A stretch of 46,057 nt of DNA from Spirochaetales bacterium (GCA_017478205.1 JAFVDZ010000055.1:1-46057); one strand, 5' to 3'; shown: positions 24,184 to 32,388, counted from the stretch's first letter. A program made the numbers and translations. Notes: generated by a model not told the origin, from the sequence alone.

Positions 24184-24696
24184 TTAATAGTAGTAGATCC
24201 CTTTCTGGACCAATGTCTGCTCAAATGCCTTTCTTGTAATATCGAAGTTGTAGTTGGAAATCATACCATCCTTCTCAATTGCAATTGATACCCGTGATTC
24301 AGATGTAGGAATCTTTGCAAGTTCATACACGGAAGGTCCAATTCTGAGCTGACCATAGGAATAAACGGTAAAGGAATCAAGGACACCCGGTTCGATAGGT
24401 GTAGAGATAGAATATCCATTAGGATGATCCTTATCGCCTTGGATGATCATAAGATATGTCTGTCCAAGATATGAGATAGTACTTTCATTCCAATCGATAT
24501 AGATTGTGCTATCAGTCAGGTTCTTTACATAGATTACATAAGCTGACGTTTCGTTTGTGCCACCCTGAGGAACGACAGTGATCTCAGCTACTCCTTCTCC
24601 AACAATTGTCCTGTCTTGGACAAAGCCATCGGATGTAACAGAGAGACAGCTAACAAAAAGCATTGAAATAAGTATCAGTGACAGAATCTTCTTCAT
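24184..24696 (-). CDS. Putative lipoprotein, 170 residues
   Basis: The signal peptide MKKILSLILISMLFVSC has a lipobox with Cys17, so the mature protein should be lipid-anchored. The rest (about 150 residues) is beta-rich, with segments such as YVIYVKNLTDSTIYIDW that suggest an Ig-like or jelly-roll fold. No family recognised. AGGAAGGA lies 9 nt before the ATG at 24696, preferred over an upstream in-frame start 13 codons earlier. A terminator follows directly. Its neighbours on the same strand are two barrel-like envelope proteins. Confidence 0.65.
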   Translation of the reverse strand: MKKILSLILISMLFVSCLSVTSDGFVQDRTIVGEGVAEITVVPQGGTNETSAYVIYVKNLTDSTIYIDWNESTISYLGQTYLMIIQGDKDHPNGYSISTPIEPGVLDSFTVYSYGQLRIGPSVYELAKIPTSESRVSIAIEKDGMISNYNFDITRKAFEQTLVQKGIYYY

Positions 24697-24797
24697 CTCT
24701 AAATCCTTCCTATTCCTACATTTTATAATAATCAAAAATCAGTGCATTTCAAAGATAGTTGTAATGAAAATTTACTATGCACACGAAAACTACAAAC

Positions 24798-24830
24798 AAA
24801 AAAAGAGCTCACAAAAAACTATGTGAGCCC
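24798..24830 (-). terminator. Terminator of the 178-residue envelope protein gene
   Basis: On the minus strand GGGCTCACA (24822-24830) pairs with TGTGAGCTC (24805-24813), with one G-U pair, followed by seven T. It lies about 20 nt after the stop. Confidence 0.85.
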
Positions 24831-24851
24831 CAGACGATATTTTCCTTTATT

Positions 24852-25388
24852 TTACTTCAGCTTATATGCACCAAAGAAGGTGAAACCAATATATGGTTCT
24901 TCAGCTTCTGTATAGAAAGAAAGGAAGGTCTCTGCACCATATGAAATTCTGTTGTCATTATCCTTTTTCAGACCAACCTTCCAGGTAAGAGCAAGATCAT
25001 GAGATCTATCTTCATCAATGATTCTATCATCACAGTTGAATGCATATCTAAGACCTGCTCTGGTAAACAACTTAAGTCCATTGTCCTTTTCCCAGTTTGT
25101 ACCTGCAAGAGCCTCAACATAATAGCCGCTATCAATGTTGCAATCTCTGAAGATATTGTGCCAGCCATCTTTATTCATGAAAATGTAACCAGCAGAAGTC
25201 TGCAGATCTACAAAGCTATTGAACGCATTTTCAAATGTAAGAGATGCTCCGGTGGTAAAATAGGTGTCAAAAAGCTCTCCCATCCCAAACTCGCCACCAA
25301 CATAGATACCCTGATTCCTATCTGTTGCTGCAAACAGAGTTGTGGAAACCAGCAATATCAAAGTCAAAACGATAAAAACCTTTTTCAT
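24852..25388 (-). CDS. Exported beta-barrel-like envelope protein, 178 residues
   Basis: Signal peptide MKKVFIVLTLILLVSTTLFA, then about 160 residues of predicted strands with Gly/Tyr/Phe alternation (GIYVGGEFGMG..., FIGFTFFGAYKLK-like end). The size fits a small 8-strand barrel. It resembles the next gene upstream (25464-26087) in signal peptide, strand pattern and the aromatic C-terminus, and may be a distant paralogue. Start chosen at MKKVF; four upstream codons are in frame. No named family. Confidence 0.55.
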   Translation of the reverse strand: MKKVFIVLTLILLVSTTLFAATDRNQGIYVGGEFGMGELFDTYFTTGASLTFENAFNSFVDLQTSAGYIFMNKDGWHNIFRDCNIDSGYYVEALAGTNWEKDNGLKLFTRAGLRYAFNCDDRIIDEDRSHDLALTWKVGLKKDNDNRISYGAETFLSFYTEAEEPYIGFTFFGAYKLK

Positions 25389-25463
25389 ATTAACTCCCAA
25401 ATCAATGAAATAAATTATAATTCAACAAAGCATATATTTAAACAATTAATATGCCTAAAATTT

Positions 25464-26087
25464 TCAATAGACGTAAGAAACACCTACACTACCAGTAAGT
25501 CCAAATCCCTTGATTTTATCAGTGCTTGTGCCATCGAACTTCTCATCACAGTAGAGAGGAAGATATGCAGAGCAACCTACCTTGAGGTTTACGTGGTTAG
25601 TTTCCTCAAGTGAGACGAGGAACAAAGGCTCTAAGGTAGCACCAAAGATATATCCTTCGATATCCTGCTCGAACAAATTAATGTCTCTGTGGCGAACATC
25701 TATACCTGCATTAGTTACGAAAAATACCTTTCTGTTGACTCTCATCTTGTATGAAAGACCAAATCTTAGATTCTGAAGTTCCATCAAGGTATAGGAATCA
25801 AGACTGCTGATATTTCTTGTAACTCCATCCTTGTTGATAGACCAAGGAGCCTCGAAGAGAGTAAAATCATAGAAGATACCAAAAGGCAAACCAAATAGAT
25901 AATTAGCACCATTGAGTACAATGTCATAACCCTTGTACTCGAATTCGCTATCGAAAGAGTCGTACTTGGTTTTAGTATATGAAGCTCTGAATTCAGCACC
26001 GACAAAACCATGCATGGAATTACTACCAGCAAAGAGAGTAGCTGAAAACAAAACAATCAAAAGACAACAAACAACGAACCTTTTCAT
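25464..26087 (-). CDS. Exported beta-barrel-like envelope protein, 207 residues
   Basis: Signal peptide MKRFVVCCLLIVLFSATLFAG, then a strand-rich chain with the typical small-barrel pattern (HGFVGAEFRASYTKT, FGLSYKMRVNRKVFFVTNAG) ending FGLTGSVGVSYVY. AGGAG lies 9 nt before the ATG at 26087. 75 nt separate it from the next barrel gene on the same strand, with no terminator between, so the two may be co-transcribed. Function unknown. Confidence 0.6.
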   Translation of the reverse strand: MKRFVVCCLLIVLFSATLFAGSNSMHGFVGAEFRASYTKTKYDSFDSEFEYKGYDIVLNGANYLFGLPFGIFYDFTLFEAPWSINKDGVTRNISSLDSYTLMELQNLRFGLSYKMRVNRKVFFVTNAGIDVRHRDINLFEQDIEGYIFGATLEPLFLVSLEETNHVNLKVGCSAYLPLYCDEKFDGTSTDKIKGFGLTGSVGVSYVY

Positions 26088-26217
26088 TTGAACAACTCCT
26101 AGCACGAAAGTTCACTAATTCATAATATAATAATCTGTTGTTTTTTCTCTATATAGTTTTTTAAGATTGCCAGCAATTTCCATTATTTTCTTAAAACAGT
26201 AAAAATGCTGGATACAA

Positions 26218-26439
26218 TCAATTCACAATTATATCCTCCTCACCTCCAATGCAAAAAAGGCCACGAAAAACGCAACCTTCACTGATTTTATTCAGAACAA
26301 TCTTGACTGATTCTCTTTTGGGAAGAGCTGCAATTTGTTACGGCTCTTGTTTCTTTTCATCCATAATGGCCATGCTGAGTTTTTGTGCATCCATAAAGGC
26401 TTTACTGACTTCCTCTGCACTCCTAAATAATAGAATCAC
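26218..26439 (-). pseudogene. Possible relic ORF with one in-frame stop
   Basis: The 470-base stretch between the barrel gene and the tRNA has no intact gene. On the minus strand from 26439 the frame reads through MDAQKLSMAIMDEKKQEP, a TAA, then QIAALPKRESVKIVLNKISEG... to a stop at 26218. The composition on both sides of the stop is protein-like, which suggests a decayed gene, but no family is recognised and chance cannot be excluded. Confidence 0.25.
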
Positions 26440-26501
26440 GATTTAAATTTGACAGGTTTCAATAGTATTTGTCTTGTGCTTTGATTGATAATATCAAAAC
26501 C

Positions 26502-26554
26502 TCAAAAAAAAGAGCTTTCATTGACTCTATTGGTATAAGAATCCAGAAAGCTCT
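26502..26554 (-). terminator. Terminator downstream of tRNA-Leu
   Basis: On the minus strand AGAGCTTTC (26546-26554) pairs perfectly with GAAAGCTCT (26511-26519) over a 26-nt loop and is followed by eight T. It starts about 22 nt after the tRNA 3' end. Confidence 0.75.
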
Positions 26555-26576
26555 ATTCTAATTTATGATTTTCAAT

Positions 26577-26660
26577 TGCCCCGAACGGGGATCGAACCCG
26601 TACGTCCTTGCGGACACAGGATTTTAAGTCCTGTGCGTCTACCAGTTCCGCCATCGGGGC
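26577..26660 (-). tRNA. tRNA-Leu (anticodon UAA)
   Basis: An 84-nt class II tRNA with acceptor GCCCCGA/TCGGGGC, D-arm GGCGGAACTGGTAGACGC, anticodon stem CAGGA/TCCTG around TTAA with UAA, a variable arm (TGTCCGCAAGGACG) and T-arm ACGGGTTCGATCCCCGT. The discriminator is A and CCA is not encoded. It reads UUA and UUG Leu codons. Confidence 0.97.
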
Positions 26661-26759
26661 AACGAATAAATTATTACCACTATTCCAATCTCTTTTCAAG
26701 CTTGTTGTTTTTTACCAAAGTTAACATTATATTTTTATATATAGGATGGTTTATACAAA

Positions 26760-27218
26760 ATGAAAGATATGTTCTATGGCTTTGCCGCAGGAGCTGTATT
26801 GGCTCTTGTTGTATATATTGTAATGAAAGTAAAGTCTCTTCACATTATTTCTACAAACAAGAAAGAGATCGAGAAGCTCAAGAAGATGCTTGCTGACAAG
26901 ATGGAAATTGAGCATGAAGGACTTCAGAAACTCAAAGAAGAGAATGAAAAACTCAAGACTGAGAACAGTAACCTCAAGGTATCTGTCCAGACTTGGTCAC
27001 AGAAGCCAGACAGAAGAGAGCTTCAGCGTCTACAGATCTATCAGACTGCTGCTGATAGGCTCACAATAAACGCACCAGGATTTGGACCTGCATGGCAGAC
27101 AGCACTCAAGGAAAGCGAGAAGGAATTTGAAGAGACCTTCGTTGGAATTCAACCCTTCTTCAAGAAGTTCATCCCAACCAAGACGGATGCTTCCGTCATA
27201 AAGGAACTTGAAGACTGA
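26760..27218 (+). CDS. Membrane-anchored coiled-coil protein
   Basis: A 152-residue protein with an N-terminal membrane segment (MFYGFAAGAVLALVVYIVMKV, about 4-24, no cleavage site), then a coiled coil (about 34-80, with LKEENEKLKTENSNLK) and a C-terminal globular part (about 85-152). An AGGATGG element lies about 10 nt before the ATG. Not a family I can name. It is followed by a GAAA-loop terminator. Confidence 0.7.
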   Translation: MKDMFYGFAAGAVLALVVYIVMKVKSLHIISTNKKEIEKLKKMLADKMEIEHEGLQKLKEENEKLKTENSNLKVSVQTWSQKPDRRELQRLQIYQTAADRLTINAPGFGPAWQTALKESEKEFEETFVGIQPFFKKFIPTKTDASVIKELED

Positions 27219-27225
27219 TGAAATT

Positions 27226-27254
27226 GGCCAGCTGGAAACAGTTGGCTTTTTTCA
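27226..27254 (+). terminator. Terminator of the coiled-coil protein gene
   Basis: GGCCAGCTG pairs with CAGTTGGCT across a GAAA tetraloop (wobble pairs in the stem) and is followed by six T. Confidence 0.8.
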
Positions 27255-27321
27255 TCCATACAAATTACACATACCTTTATGTGAATCTTTATTATACTTC
27301 TTTTATTGGAGTTATTGATAA

Positions 27322-28053
27322 ATGGCTGACAACAACACATTTCTTCAACCTGTCAATTCTTTTGAAGATAACATGAAGATGCTAGACCAGATGCTTGAAT
27401 TCAAAAATCTGCTGATGATCTACAGCTCTGCAATGAAGATGATAAGCACAAGGCTTCAGATTCTCGATGAAGACTATGCAATAAAGAACGAAAGAAATCC
27501 AATTCATTCGATAAAATCAAGGCTGAAGTCTACAGCCTCCATCATCGAGAAGTTACATAGAAGGAACCTTCCTGTGACTGTTGAATCGATCAGGGAAAAC
27601 CTTCACGATGTTGCAGGTGTCAGGATAATCTGCTCATATCTTGATGATATATATGATATTTCAAGAGCGATTCAGAAGCAAAAGGATCTCAAACTGAAAT
27701 CCATCAAGGATTACATCGCATTCCCAAAGGAAAATGGCTACAGGTCTCTTCACCTAATTGTCTCTATTCCTGTTCATCTTATCAGCGATTCCACTGAAGT
27801 CGATGTAGAGATACAGATACGAACAATTGCGATGGACTTCTGGGCTTCCCTTGAGCATACACTAAGGTACAAGAACCAGATCAAGAATATCGATGAAATT
27901 GTCGACCGACTTCGCTACTGCGCAGAAAGTATCACAGAGCTCGACCTTGCGATGATGACAATAAGAAATAGCATCGAAAAGGACGACTCCCCTTCTGATA
28001 TCAGAAGCCAGCTAGTTGATAAACTGAAAAAACTTGAGAAGGATTTCAAGTGA
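27322..28053 (+). CDS. Small alarmone synthetase (RelA/SpoT-domain, RelQ-like)
   Basis: A 243-residue protein consisting of a single synthetase domain without the HD hydrolase, TGS or ACT domains of long RelA/SpoT. Hallmarks are ENLHDVAGVRIICSYLDDIY (about 92-111), IKDYIAFPKENGYRSLHLIV (about 131-150) and VEIQIRTIAMDFWASLEH (about 162-179), which form the GTP and ATP site. It should transfer pyrophosphate from ATP to GDP or GTP to make (p)ppGpp. The flanking helices fit the tetrameric RelQ/YjbM type. GGAG lies about 10 nt before the ATG. The stop overlaps the TatD start by 4 nt (GTGA). Confidence 0.88.
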   Translation: MADNNTFLQPVNSFEDNMKMLDQMLEFKNLLMIYSSAMKMISTRLQILDEDYAIKNERNPIHSIKSRLKSTASIIEKLHRRNLPVTVESIRENLHDVAGVRIICSYLDDIYDISRAIQKQKDLKLKSIKDYIAFPKENGYRSLHLIVSIPVHLISDSTEVDVEIQIRTIAMDFWASLEHTLRYKNQIKNIDEIVDRLRYCAESITELDLAMMTIRNSIEKDDSPSDIRSQLVDKLKKLEKDFK

Positions 28054-28805
28054 ACAACTTCACAGACACACACTTCCACCTTTCATCCATGAAGGAGAAA
28101 GGTGTAGATATATTATCGCTCCAGATCGAGTCTGGCATGGATATCGGTTGCGAACCAGAAGATATCAAGCCAAGGCTTGAACTCATCAAACACTTTCCTT
28201 CAATCGTATACTCGGTTGCAGCAGGTCCTTGGTGTGCAGATAGAGAAGAATCTGCAGAAGAACTTGTCAATCTCCTAATTGAAAACAACAGAGACACGAA
28301 GCCTTCATTCATCGGAGAAATTGGACTCGACTATTATTGGAAATATGGTACAGTCGAAAAGCAGAAGGAGCTTTTCATAAGGCAGCTTGAGCTTGCAGAT
28401 TCCTATCACCTTCCTGTCGCTCTTCACATCAGAGATGCAGAAGATGACACAATAGAGATATTGAAAGACCACTCTCCGATCAAGGGAGGAATCCTCCATT
28501 GTTTTTCATGCTCCTGGAAACTTGCAGATCTTGCTCTTGAGAAGAACTTCATGATCTCTTTTGCAGGAAATGTCACTTATAAATCGAACAAAGTCATCCA
28601 AGAAATCGCTAGCAAAATTCCTCTTGATAGACTTCTTCTTGAAACAGATAGCCCTTATCTTTCTCCCCTCCCTTACAGAGGAAAGATCAATACTCCTCAT
28701 CAGATTGAGTTCACATATCAATTTGTTGCAGGATTAAGAAATATCTCTGTTGATTGCTTAAAAGATACGGTCAAGGAGAACTTTGAGACCCTTCTTGCAA
28801 GGTAG
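28050..28805 (+). CDS. TatD family metal-dependent DNase
   Basis: A 251-residue TIM-barrel hydrolase. The metal-binding order is visible: TDTHFHL (about 5-11), GEIGLDYYW (about 91-99), HIRDAE (about 127), HCFSCSW (about 149) and ETDSPYLSPLPYRGKINTP (about 198-216). Family members degrade single-stranded DNA or process nucleic-acid ends. The start is a GTG at 28050, sharing GTGA with the stop of the alarmone synthetase gene, with AGAAGGA upstream. The last 48 nt overlap the convergent gene on the opposite strand. Confidence 0.9.
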   Translation: MNNFTDTHFHLSSMKEKGVDILSLQIESGMDIGCEPEDIKPRLELIKHFPSIVYSVAAGPWCADREESAEELVNLLIENNRDTKPSFIGEIGLDYYWKYGTVEKQKELFIRQLELADSYHLPVALHIRDAEDDTIEILKDHSPIKGGILHCFSCSWKLADLALEKNFMISFAGNVTYKSNKVIQEIASKIPLDRLLLETDSPYLSPLPYRGKINTPHQIEFTYQFVAGLRNISVDCLKDTVKENFETLLAR

Positions 28806-29468
28806 AACCTTATAAGGAACGGCTCCTCCTTCACCTCCTCTCTTTGCTCTAAGTATCATCTCTTTGTAATCAGGGCCAACAGCAAAGATGACAGGGATTG
28901 TCTCTAGAGCAATTGAGTACAAGTCAGTTGTCATCACATCGATACCCGAGGCTCTAAGAAGTTCAAGAGAACTGTTTGGCTCTATGGCAATTATCAAGCT
29001 AACACCATCATTCTTAAGTTCCTCAGAAAGAACTTTGGCCTGAACACTGCTTATATTCTTATCGTAGGAATACTTCAGGAAGCCCTCTTTTGCCATTTCA
29101 GCAATCTTGATCTGATCAAGAGAGGTTGAATCATAGAGGATGCATGCTTTCTGATCCTCTTCTACACTCTCGAAGGCGGTTTTCCACATTGCATCAGTAT
29201 CTGGGACAAAAGAAAGAGAGCCAACTGTATAGACATGCTCATTCCCATCTTTGAGATTCTTTATTGGTGTGATGAAAGGAATACTCTCTTTTTTCTCTTC
29301 CTTGAATGAAACTCTATAAGCCTTTATCAGATCTGTCCTTATAAGTTTTTTCAAAAATATTCTTTCACCTTCAACGCAATCGACCCTGACCACAGGCAAA
29401 TTGAGGAATACTGCCGTTGGTATAGCTACAAGGATCAAGAGGATAACAAGCTTTTTCAGAAATTTCAT
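28758..29468 (-). CDS. Exported protein of unknown function, periplasmic-binding-like
   Basis: A 236-residue protein with an N-terminal signal anchor (MKFLKKLVILLILVAIPTAVFL, 1-22). The rest alternates strands and helices; SLIIAIEPNSSLELLRASGIDVMTTD and VIFAVGPDYKEMILRA look like parts of a type I periplasmic-binding fold, but no family is certain. The start at 29468 has no ribosome-binding site; TTGAAT, 16 nt and TAATAT end 10 nt before it, so the mRNA may be nearly leaderless. Its last 15 codons are antisense to the end of tatD. Divergent from the aldolase gene. Confidence 0.5.
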   Translation of the reverse strand: MKFLKKLVILLILVAIPTAVFLNLPVVRVDCVEGERIFLKKLIRTDLIKAYRVSFKEEKKESIPFITPIKNLKDGNEHVYTVGSLSFVPDTDAMWKTAFESVEEDQKACILYDSTSLDQIKIAEMAKEGFLKYSYDKNISSVQAKVLSEELKNDGVSLIIAIEPNSSLELLRASGIDVMTTDLYSIALETIPVIFAVGPDYKEMILRAKRGGEGGAVPYKVLPCKKGLKVLLDRIF

Positions 29469-29520
29469 CACATTGAAAATATTAATCGAAATCGAAGAAT
29501 ATTCAATAAGTGTCAAACAA

Positions 29521-29549
29521 TTGACTGTAGAATTAGATTAAGTTAGAAT
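29521..29549 (+). promoter_or_regulatory. Promoter of the aldolase gene
   Basis: TTGACT (29521-29526), exactly 17 nt, TAGAAT (29544-29549), with the start codon 29 nt later behind a strong AGGAGG. A consensus-type strong promoter for a glycolytic gene. Confidence 0.65.
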
Positions 29550-29577
29550 TTCAACAAAATCTAGGAGGAGATTCTCA

Positions 29578-30576
29578 ATGACTAGTTATAAAGAACTTGG
29601 CCTTGTAAACACGAGAGATATGTTTGCAAAGGCAGTCAAGGGTGGATATGCTGTTGGTGCATATAACTTTAATAATATGGAGCAGATGCAGGCTATCGTA
29701 GGTGCTTGTGTAGAGACTAAGGCTCCAGTAATTTTGCAGGTTTCACGCGGTGCTAGAGACTATGCAAATATCAACCTTCTCAGAAACATGGCTCGCGGTG
29801 TTGTAGAGTATGCTCATGAGCTTGGTTGCGATATTCCTATCGTTCTTCACCTTGACCATGGTGATTCCTTCGAAACCTGTAAGCAGTGTATCGATAACGG
29901 TTTTTCTTCTGTAATGATCGATGGTTCCTCCCTTCCATACGAAGAGAACATTGCTGTAACAAAGAAGGTTGTAGATTATGCTCACCAGTTCGATGTAACA
30001 GTTGAAGGAGAGCTCGGCGTTCTCGCAGGTATCGAGGATGAAGTAAGCTCTGCTGTCAGCCACTACACACAGCCAGAAGAAGTAATCGACTTCGTTTCCA
30101 GAACAGGTGTTGATTCACTCGCAATCTCAGTAGGTACCTCACATGGTGCTTTCAAGTTCACTCCAGAGCAGTGCACAAGAAACGCTGACGGTATTCTCGT
30201 ACCACCAGAACTCAGATTCGACATCCTCGCTGAGATCGAAAAGAAGCTCCCAGGCTTCCCAATCGTTCTCCATGGTTCTTCTTCCGTACCACAGCAATAT
30301 GTAAAGATCATCAACGAATATGGCGGAAAGCTTGTTGACTCTATCGGTATCCCAGAAGAGCAGCTCAGAAAGGCAGCTAAGTCTGCTGTATGTAAGATCA
30401 ATATCGACTCTGATGGCCGTCTCGCTATGACAGCTATGATCAGAAAGATCTTCCATGACAAGCCAGCTGAGTTCGACCCAAGAAAGTACCTTGGACCAGC
30501 TAGAGAAGAGCTCAAGAAGATGTACATGCACAAGAACATCGAGGTTCTCGGTTCCGCAGGTCACGCTCTTGACTGA
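29578..30576 (+). CDS. fba: Class II fructose-1,6-bisphosphate aldolase
   Basis: A 332-residue zinc-dependent aldolase of glycolysis and gluconeogenesis. Marks are GGYAVGAYNFNNMEQMQAI (about 22-40), HLDHGDSFE (about 90-98) with the metal-binding His and Asp, EGELGVLAGIED (about 143-154), VGTSHGAFKF (about 189-198) and VLHGSSSVP (about 231-239). The long C-terminal part matches the class IIB Treponema/Clostridium form. AGGAGG lies 8 nt before the ATG. It has its own promoter and terminator and strongly biased codons, as expected for a highly expressed gene. Confidence 0.96.
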   Translation: MTSYKELGLVNTRDMFAKAVKGGYAVGAYNFNNMEQMQAIVGACVETKAPVILQVSRGARDYANINLLRNMARGVVEYAHELGCDIPIVLHLDHGDSFETCKQCIDNGFSSVMIDGSSLPYEENIAVTKKVVDYAHQFDVTVEGELGVLAGIEDEVSSAVSHYTQPEEVIDFVSRTGVDSLAISVGTSHGAFKFTPEQCTRNADGILVPPELRFDILAEIEKKLPGFPIVLHGSSSVPQQYVKIINEYGGKLVDSIGIPEEQLRKAAKSAVCKINIDSDGRLAMTAMIRKIFHDKPAEFDPRKYLGPAREELKKMYMHKNIEVLGSAGHALD

Positions 30577-30600
30577 TAGATTCTGATTATAAACTTAACC

Positions 30601-30636
30601 AAGGGAGATGCAATTTTTGGTCATCTCCCTTGTTTT
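30601..30636 (+). terminator. Terminator of fba
   Basis: AAGGGAGATG (30601-30610) pairs with CATCTCCCTT (30622-30631) over an 11-nt loop, followed by GTTTT. Confidence 0.88.
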
Positions 30637-30681
30637 ATTTAGATATTTGTTATCAAATTGATTAAAATATCTTCAAACACT

Positions 30682-30783
30682 TTGACAGTATCAAAATCGA
30701 TATGTTACATTTTGTTCTTGTGATGCTTAATCACAAACTGTATTTTTTATGGCTTTGTAAAAAGAAAAAGCTAAGGAGATTAA
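30682..30783 (+). promoter_or_regulatory. Promoter and leader of the infC-rpmI-rplT operon
   Basis: TTGACA (30682-30687), 17 nt, TTACAT (30705-30710). The leader then has a perfect 7-bp hairpin TTGTGAT/ATCACAA (30718-30736) and a TTTTTT run 7 nt later, before AAGGAG and the TTG start of infC. The hairpin plus T run could serve as an attenuator or a binding site for L20; this is inferred from position. Confidence 0.55.
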
Positions 30784-31311
30784 TTGGCTACTAAAGATTT
30801 ACGTATCAACAGACAGATTCGTGCTCGCGAAGTTCGTCTAATTGATGAAAATGGTGAACAGAGAGGTGTTATGAGCACCTTCGAAGCATTGCAGCTGGCA
30901 GATGAAGCCAGACTGGACCTGGTCGAAGTTTCCCCTAATGCAAATCCACCTGTCTGCAAGATTCTCGATTTTGGTAAATATCGTTATGAAATGGAGAAGA
31001 AACAGAGAGATGCCAAGAAGAATCAGCAGGTCGTAAAGATCAAGGAAATCAGAATGCAGCCAAAGATCGATAAGGGCGATCTGGAAACCAAGAGCCGATT
31101 TATCTCTGAATTCCTTCAGGACGGTAACAAAGTCAAGGTTTCTGTTCGTTTCAGAGGTCGTGAGCTTGCTCACATCGAACTTGGCAATGTTGTTCTCGAT
31201 AAGATACTTGCGATTCTTACCGAAAATGGAGTACAGTATAATGTCGATAAGGGAGCCTTCATGGAAGGCAAGATGATGAGTATGTTCATCTCTCCCGCTA
31301 AGAAGAAATAA
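30784..31311 (+). CDS. infC: Translation initiation factor IF-3
   Basis: A 175-residue IF-3 with both domains: N-terminal ([20 protein letters not shown], about 7-26; [23 protein letters not shown], about 40-62) and C-terminal ([17 protein letters not shown], about 84-100; [14 protein letters not shown], about 117-130). It binds the 30S subunit and checks start codons. The only start with correct spacing is TTG at 30784 (AAGGAG 5 nt before it), so this IF-3 begins at a non-standard codon, as in many bacteria where IF-3 represses its own unusual start. First gene of the operon with rpmI and rplT. Confidence 0.95.
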   Translation: MATKDLRINRQIRAREVRLIDENGEQRGVMSTFEALQLADEARLDLVEVSPNANPPVCKILDFGKYRYEMEKKQRDAKKNQQVVKIKEIRMQPKIDKGDLETKSRFISEFLQDGNKVKVSVRFRGRELAHIELGNVVLDKILAILTENGVQYNVDKGAFMEGKMMSMFISPAKKK

Positions 31312-31312
31312 G

Positions 31313-31361
31313 ATCCGTACGGATTTTATATAACGTAGCTTCAGGGGTTACTTGTTCCCTG
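31313..31361 (+). promoter_or_regulatory. Structured infC-rpmI intergenic region
   Basis: ATCCGTACGGAT (31313-31324) is a 12-bp palindrome directly after the infC stop, and CAGGG/CCCTG (31342-31361) forms a second hairpin about 15 nt before the rpmI ribosome-binding site. In other bacteria L20 represses this operon by binding RNA in this region; whether these hairpins do that here is inferred. Confidence 0.4.
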
Positions 31362-31382
31362 CGGCGCGAAAGGATGGTTACT

Positions 31383-31580
31383 ATGCCAAAGATGAAAACA
31401 AGAAAAGCTGCTGCAAAGCGCTATTCAGTCACCGGTTCTGGCAAGGTCAAGTACAAGAAGCAGGGCCTTCGCCATATTCTCACTAAGAAGACAACCAAGA
31501 GAAAGAAGAATCTCAGACACGCTGGTATTCTTTCAGACGTTGAAGCAAAGAAAGCAAAGACAATGCTTCCTTACGCTTAA
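31383..31580 (+). CDS. rpmI: 50S ribosomal protein L35 (bL35)
   Basis: A 65-residue highly basic protein starting [13 protein letters not shown], with the bL35 core [35 protein letters not shown] precedes the ATG at 31383. It lies between infC and rplT, the conserved order. The three codons upstream in frame are not needed. Confidence 0.96.
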   Translation: MPKMKTRKAAAKRYSVTGSGKVKYKKQGLRHILTKKTTKRKKNLRHAGILSDVEAKKAKTMLPYA

Positions 31581-31598
31581 TTAAAGGAGTGAGATAAT

Positions 31599-31955
31599 AT
31601 GCCAAGAGCAGTTGACGGAACAAAGCACAAGGACAGGAGAAACAAGATTCTCGAACAGGCCAAGGGTTACTATGGCCGCAGAAGCACCAACTGGCGTGTC
31701 GCTAAGGACGCAGTCGCAAAGGCTGGCCAGTATGCATATCGTGGTAGAAAGGAAAAGAAGAGAGATTTCAGAAAGCTCTGGATTGCTCGTATCAGCGCAG
31801 CAGTACAGGCTGAGGGTCTCAACTATTCCCAGTTCATGCACGGTCTCAAGCTTGCTAACATTGACCTTAACAGAAAGGCACTGTCCAACATGGCTATCGA
31901 AGACAAGACTGCATTTACAGCTCTTGTTTCTCAGGTCAAGACAGTACTTGCTTAA
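31599..31955 (+). CDS. rplT: 50S ribosomal protein L20 (bL20)
   Basis: A 118-residue basic protein with the bL20 pattern MPRAVDGTKHKDRRNKILEQ, then GYYGRRSTNWRVAKDAV and WIARISAAVQAEGLNYSQFMHGL. It is needed for early 50S assembly and often represses its own operon. AAGGAG lies 9 nt before the ATG, and 18 nt separate it from rpmI. Confidence 0.97.
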   Translation: MPRAVDGTKHKDRRNKILEQAKGYYGRRSTNWRVAKDAVAKAGQYAYRGRKEKKRDFRKLWIARISAAVQAEGLNYSQFMHGLKLANIDLNRKALSNMAIEDKTAFTALVSQVKTVLA

Positions 31956-31990
31956 GACGTTATATTGAATTCAAGTAAAGGAGGTTTTCA

Positions 31991-32329
31991 ATGACGCTTA
32001 TCGAAAGTAGCAAACTTCTACAAGAGAGGATTCACAAGGCAATTGCTTTGATTGAAAGGCTCAGAGCCGACAAGGAAGAACTTGTCGACAGACTCAACAT
32101 GGTGACAAACCATAATAATGAGCTTCAGGAGCTCCTTGAGAAGAACTCCACAGATCAGGCTGCAATCGAAACTGCGATCACAGAAGCCCTCGAAAGCTTG
32201 GATTCCCTCCAGCTCGACGAGCTCGAGAACTTCGGTACTATGTCTACCGAGGAGCTTGAAGCCGCTGAAAGCTTCACCCTTGATGGTGCAGCTCAGGATA
32301 TCGAGACATTTGAGGACAACAGTCTTTAA
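31991..32329 (+). CDS. Small coiled-coil protein (ZapB-like in shape)
   Basis: A 112-residue acidic protein. Residues about 5-55 form a clear coiled coil (LLQERIHKAIALIERLRADK and following heptads), and the second half is acidic and Ser/Leu/Glu-rich. It lies 35 nt after rplT with AAAGGAGG 8 nt before the ATG and before the operon terminator, so it probably belongs to the infC operon. Its length and coiled-coil form resemble the division protein ZapB, but that is shape, not homology I can prove. Confidence 0.6.
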   Translation: MTLIESSKLLQERIHKAIALIERLRADKEELVDRLNMVTNHNNELQELLEKNSTDQAAIETAITEALESLDSLQLDELENFGTMSTEELEAAESFTLDGAAQDIETFEDNSL

Positions 32330-32357
32330 GATCAAGTCGTTGTGCACAATGAAAGTT

Positions 32358-32388
32358 ACAGGAAAGCATCGTCTTTCCTGTTTTTTTA
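32358..32388 (+). terminator. Terminator of the infC operon
   Basis: ACAGGAAAG (32358-32366) pairs with CTTTCCTGT (32373-32381) over a 6-nt loop and runs into seven T. Confidence 0.9.

Noticed and set aside
24852-26087. Two neighbouring barrel genes as a recent tandem duplication
   Set aside because: Signal peptides and general pattern agree, but the bodies differ in length and sequence; at most distant paralogues.
26576-26896. Plus-strand ORF running through the tRNA-Leu gene
   Set aside because: It overlaps a complete tRNA on the opposite strand and the coiled-coil gene in another frame.
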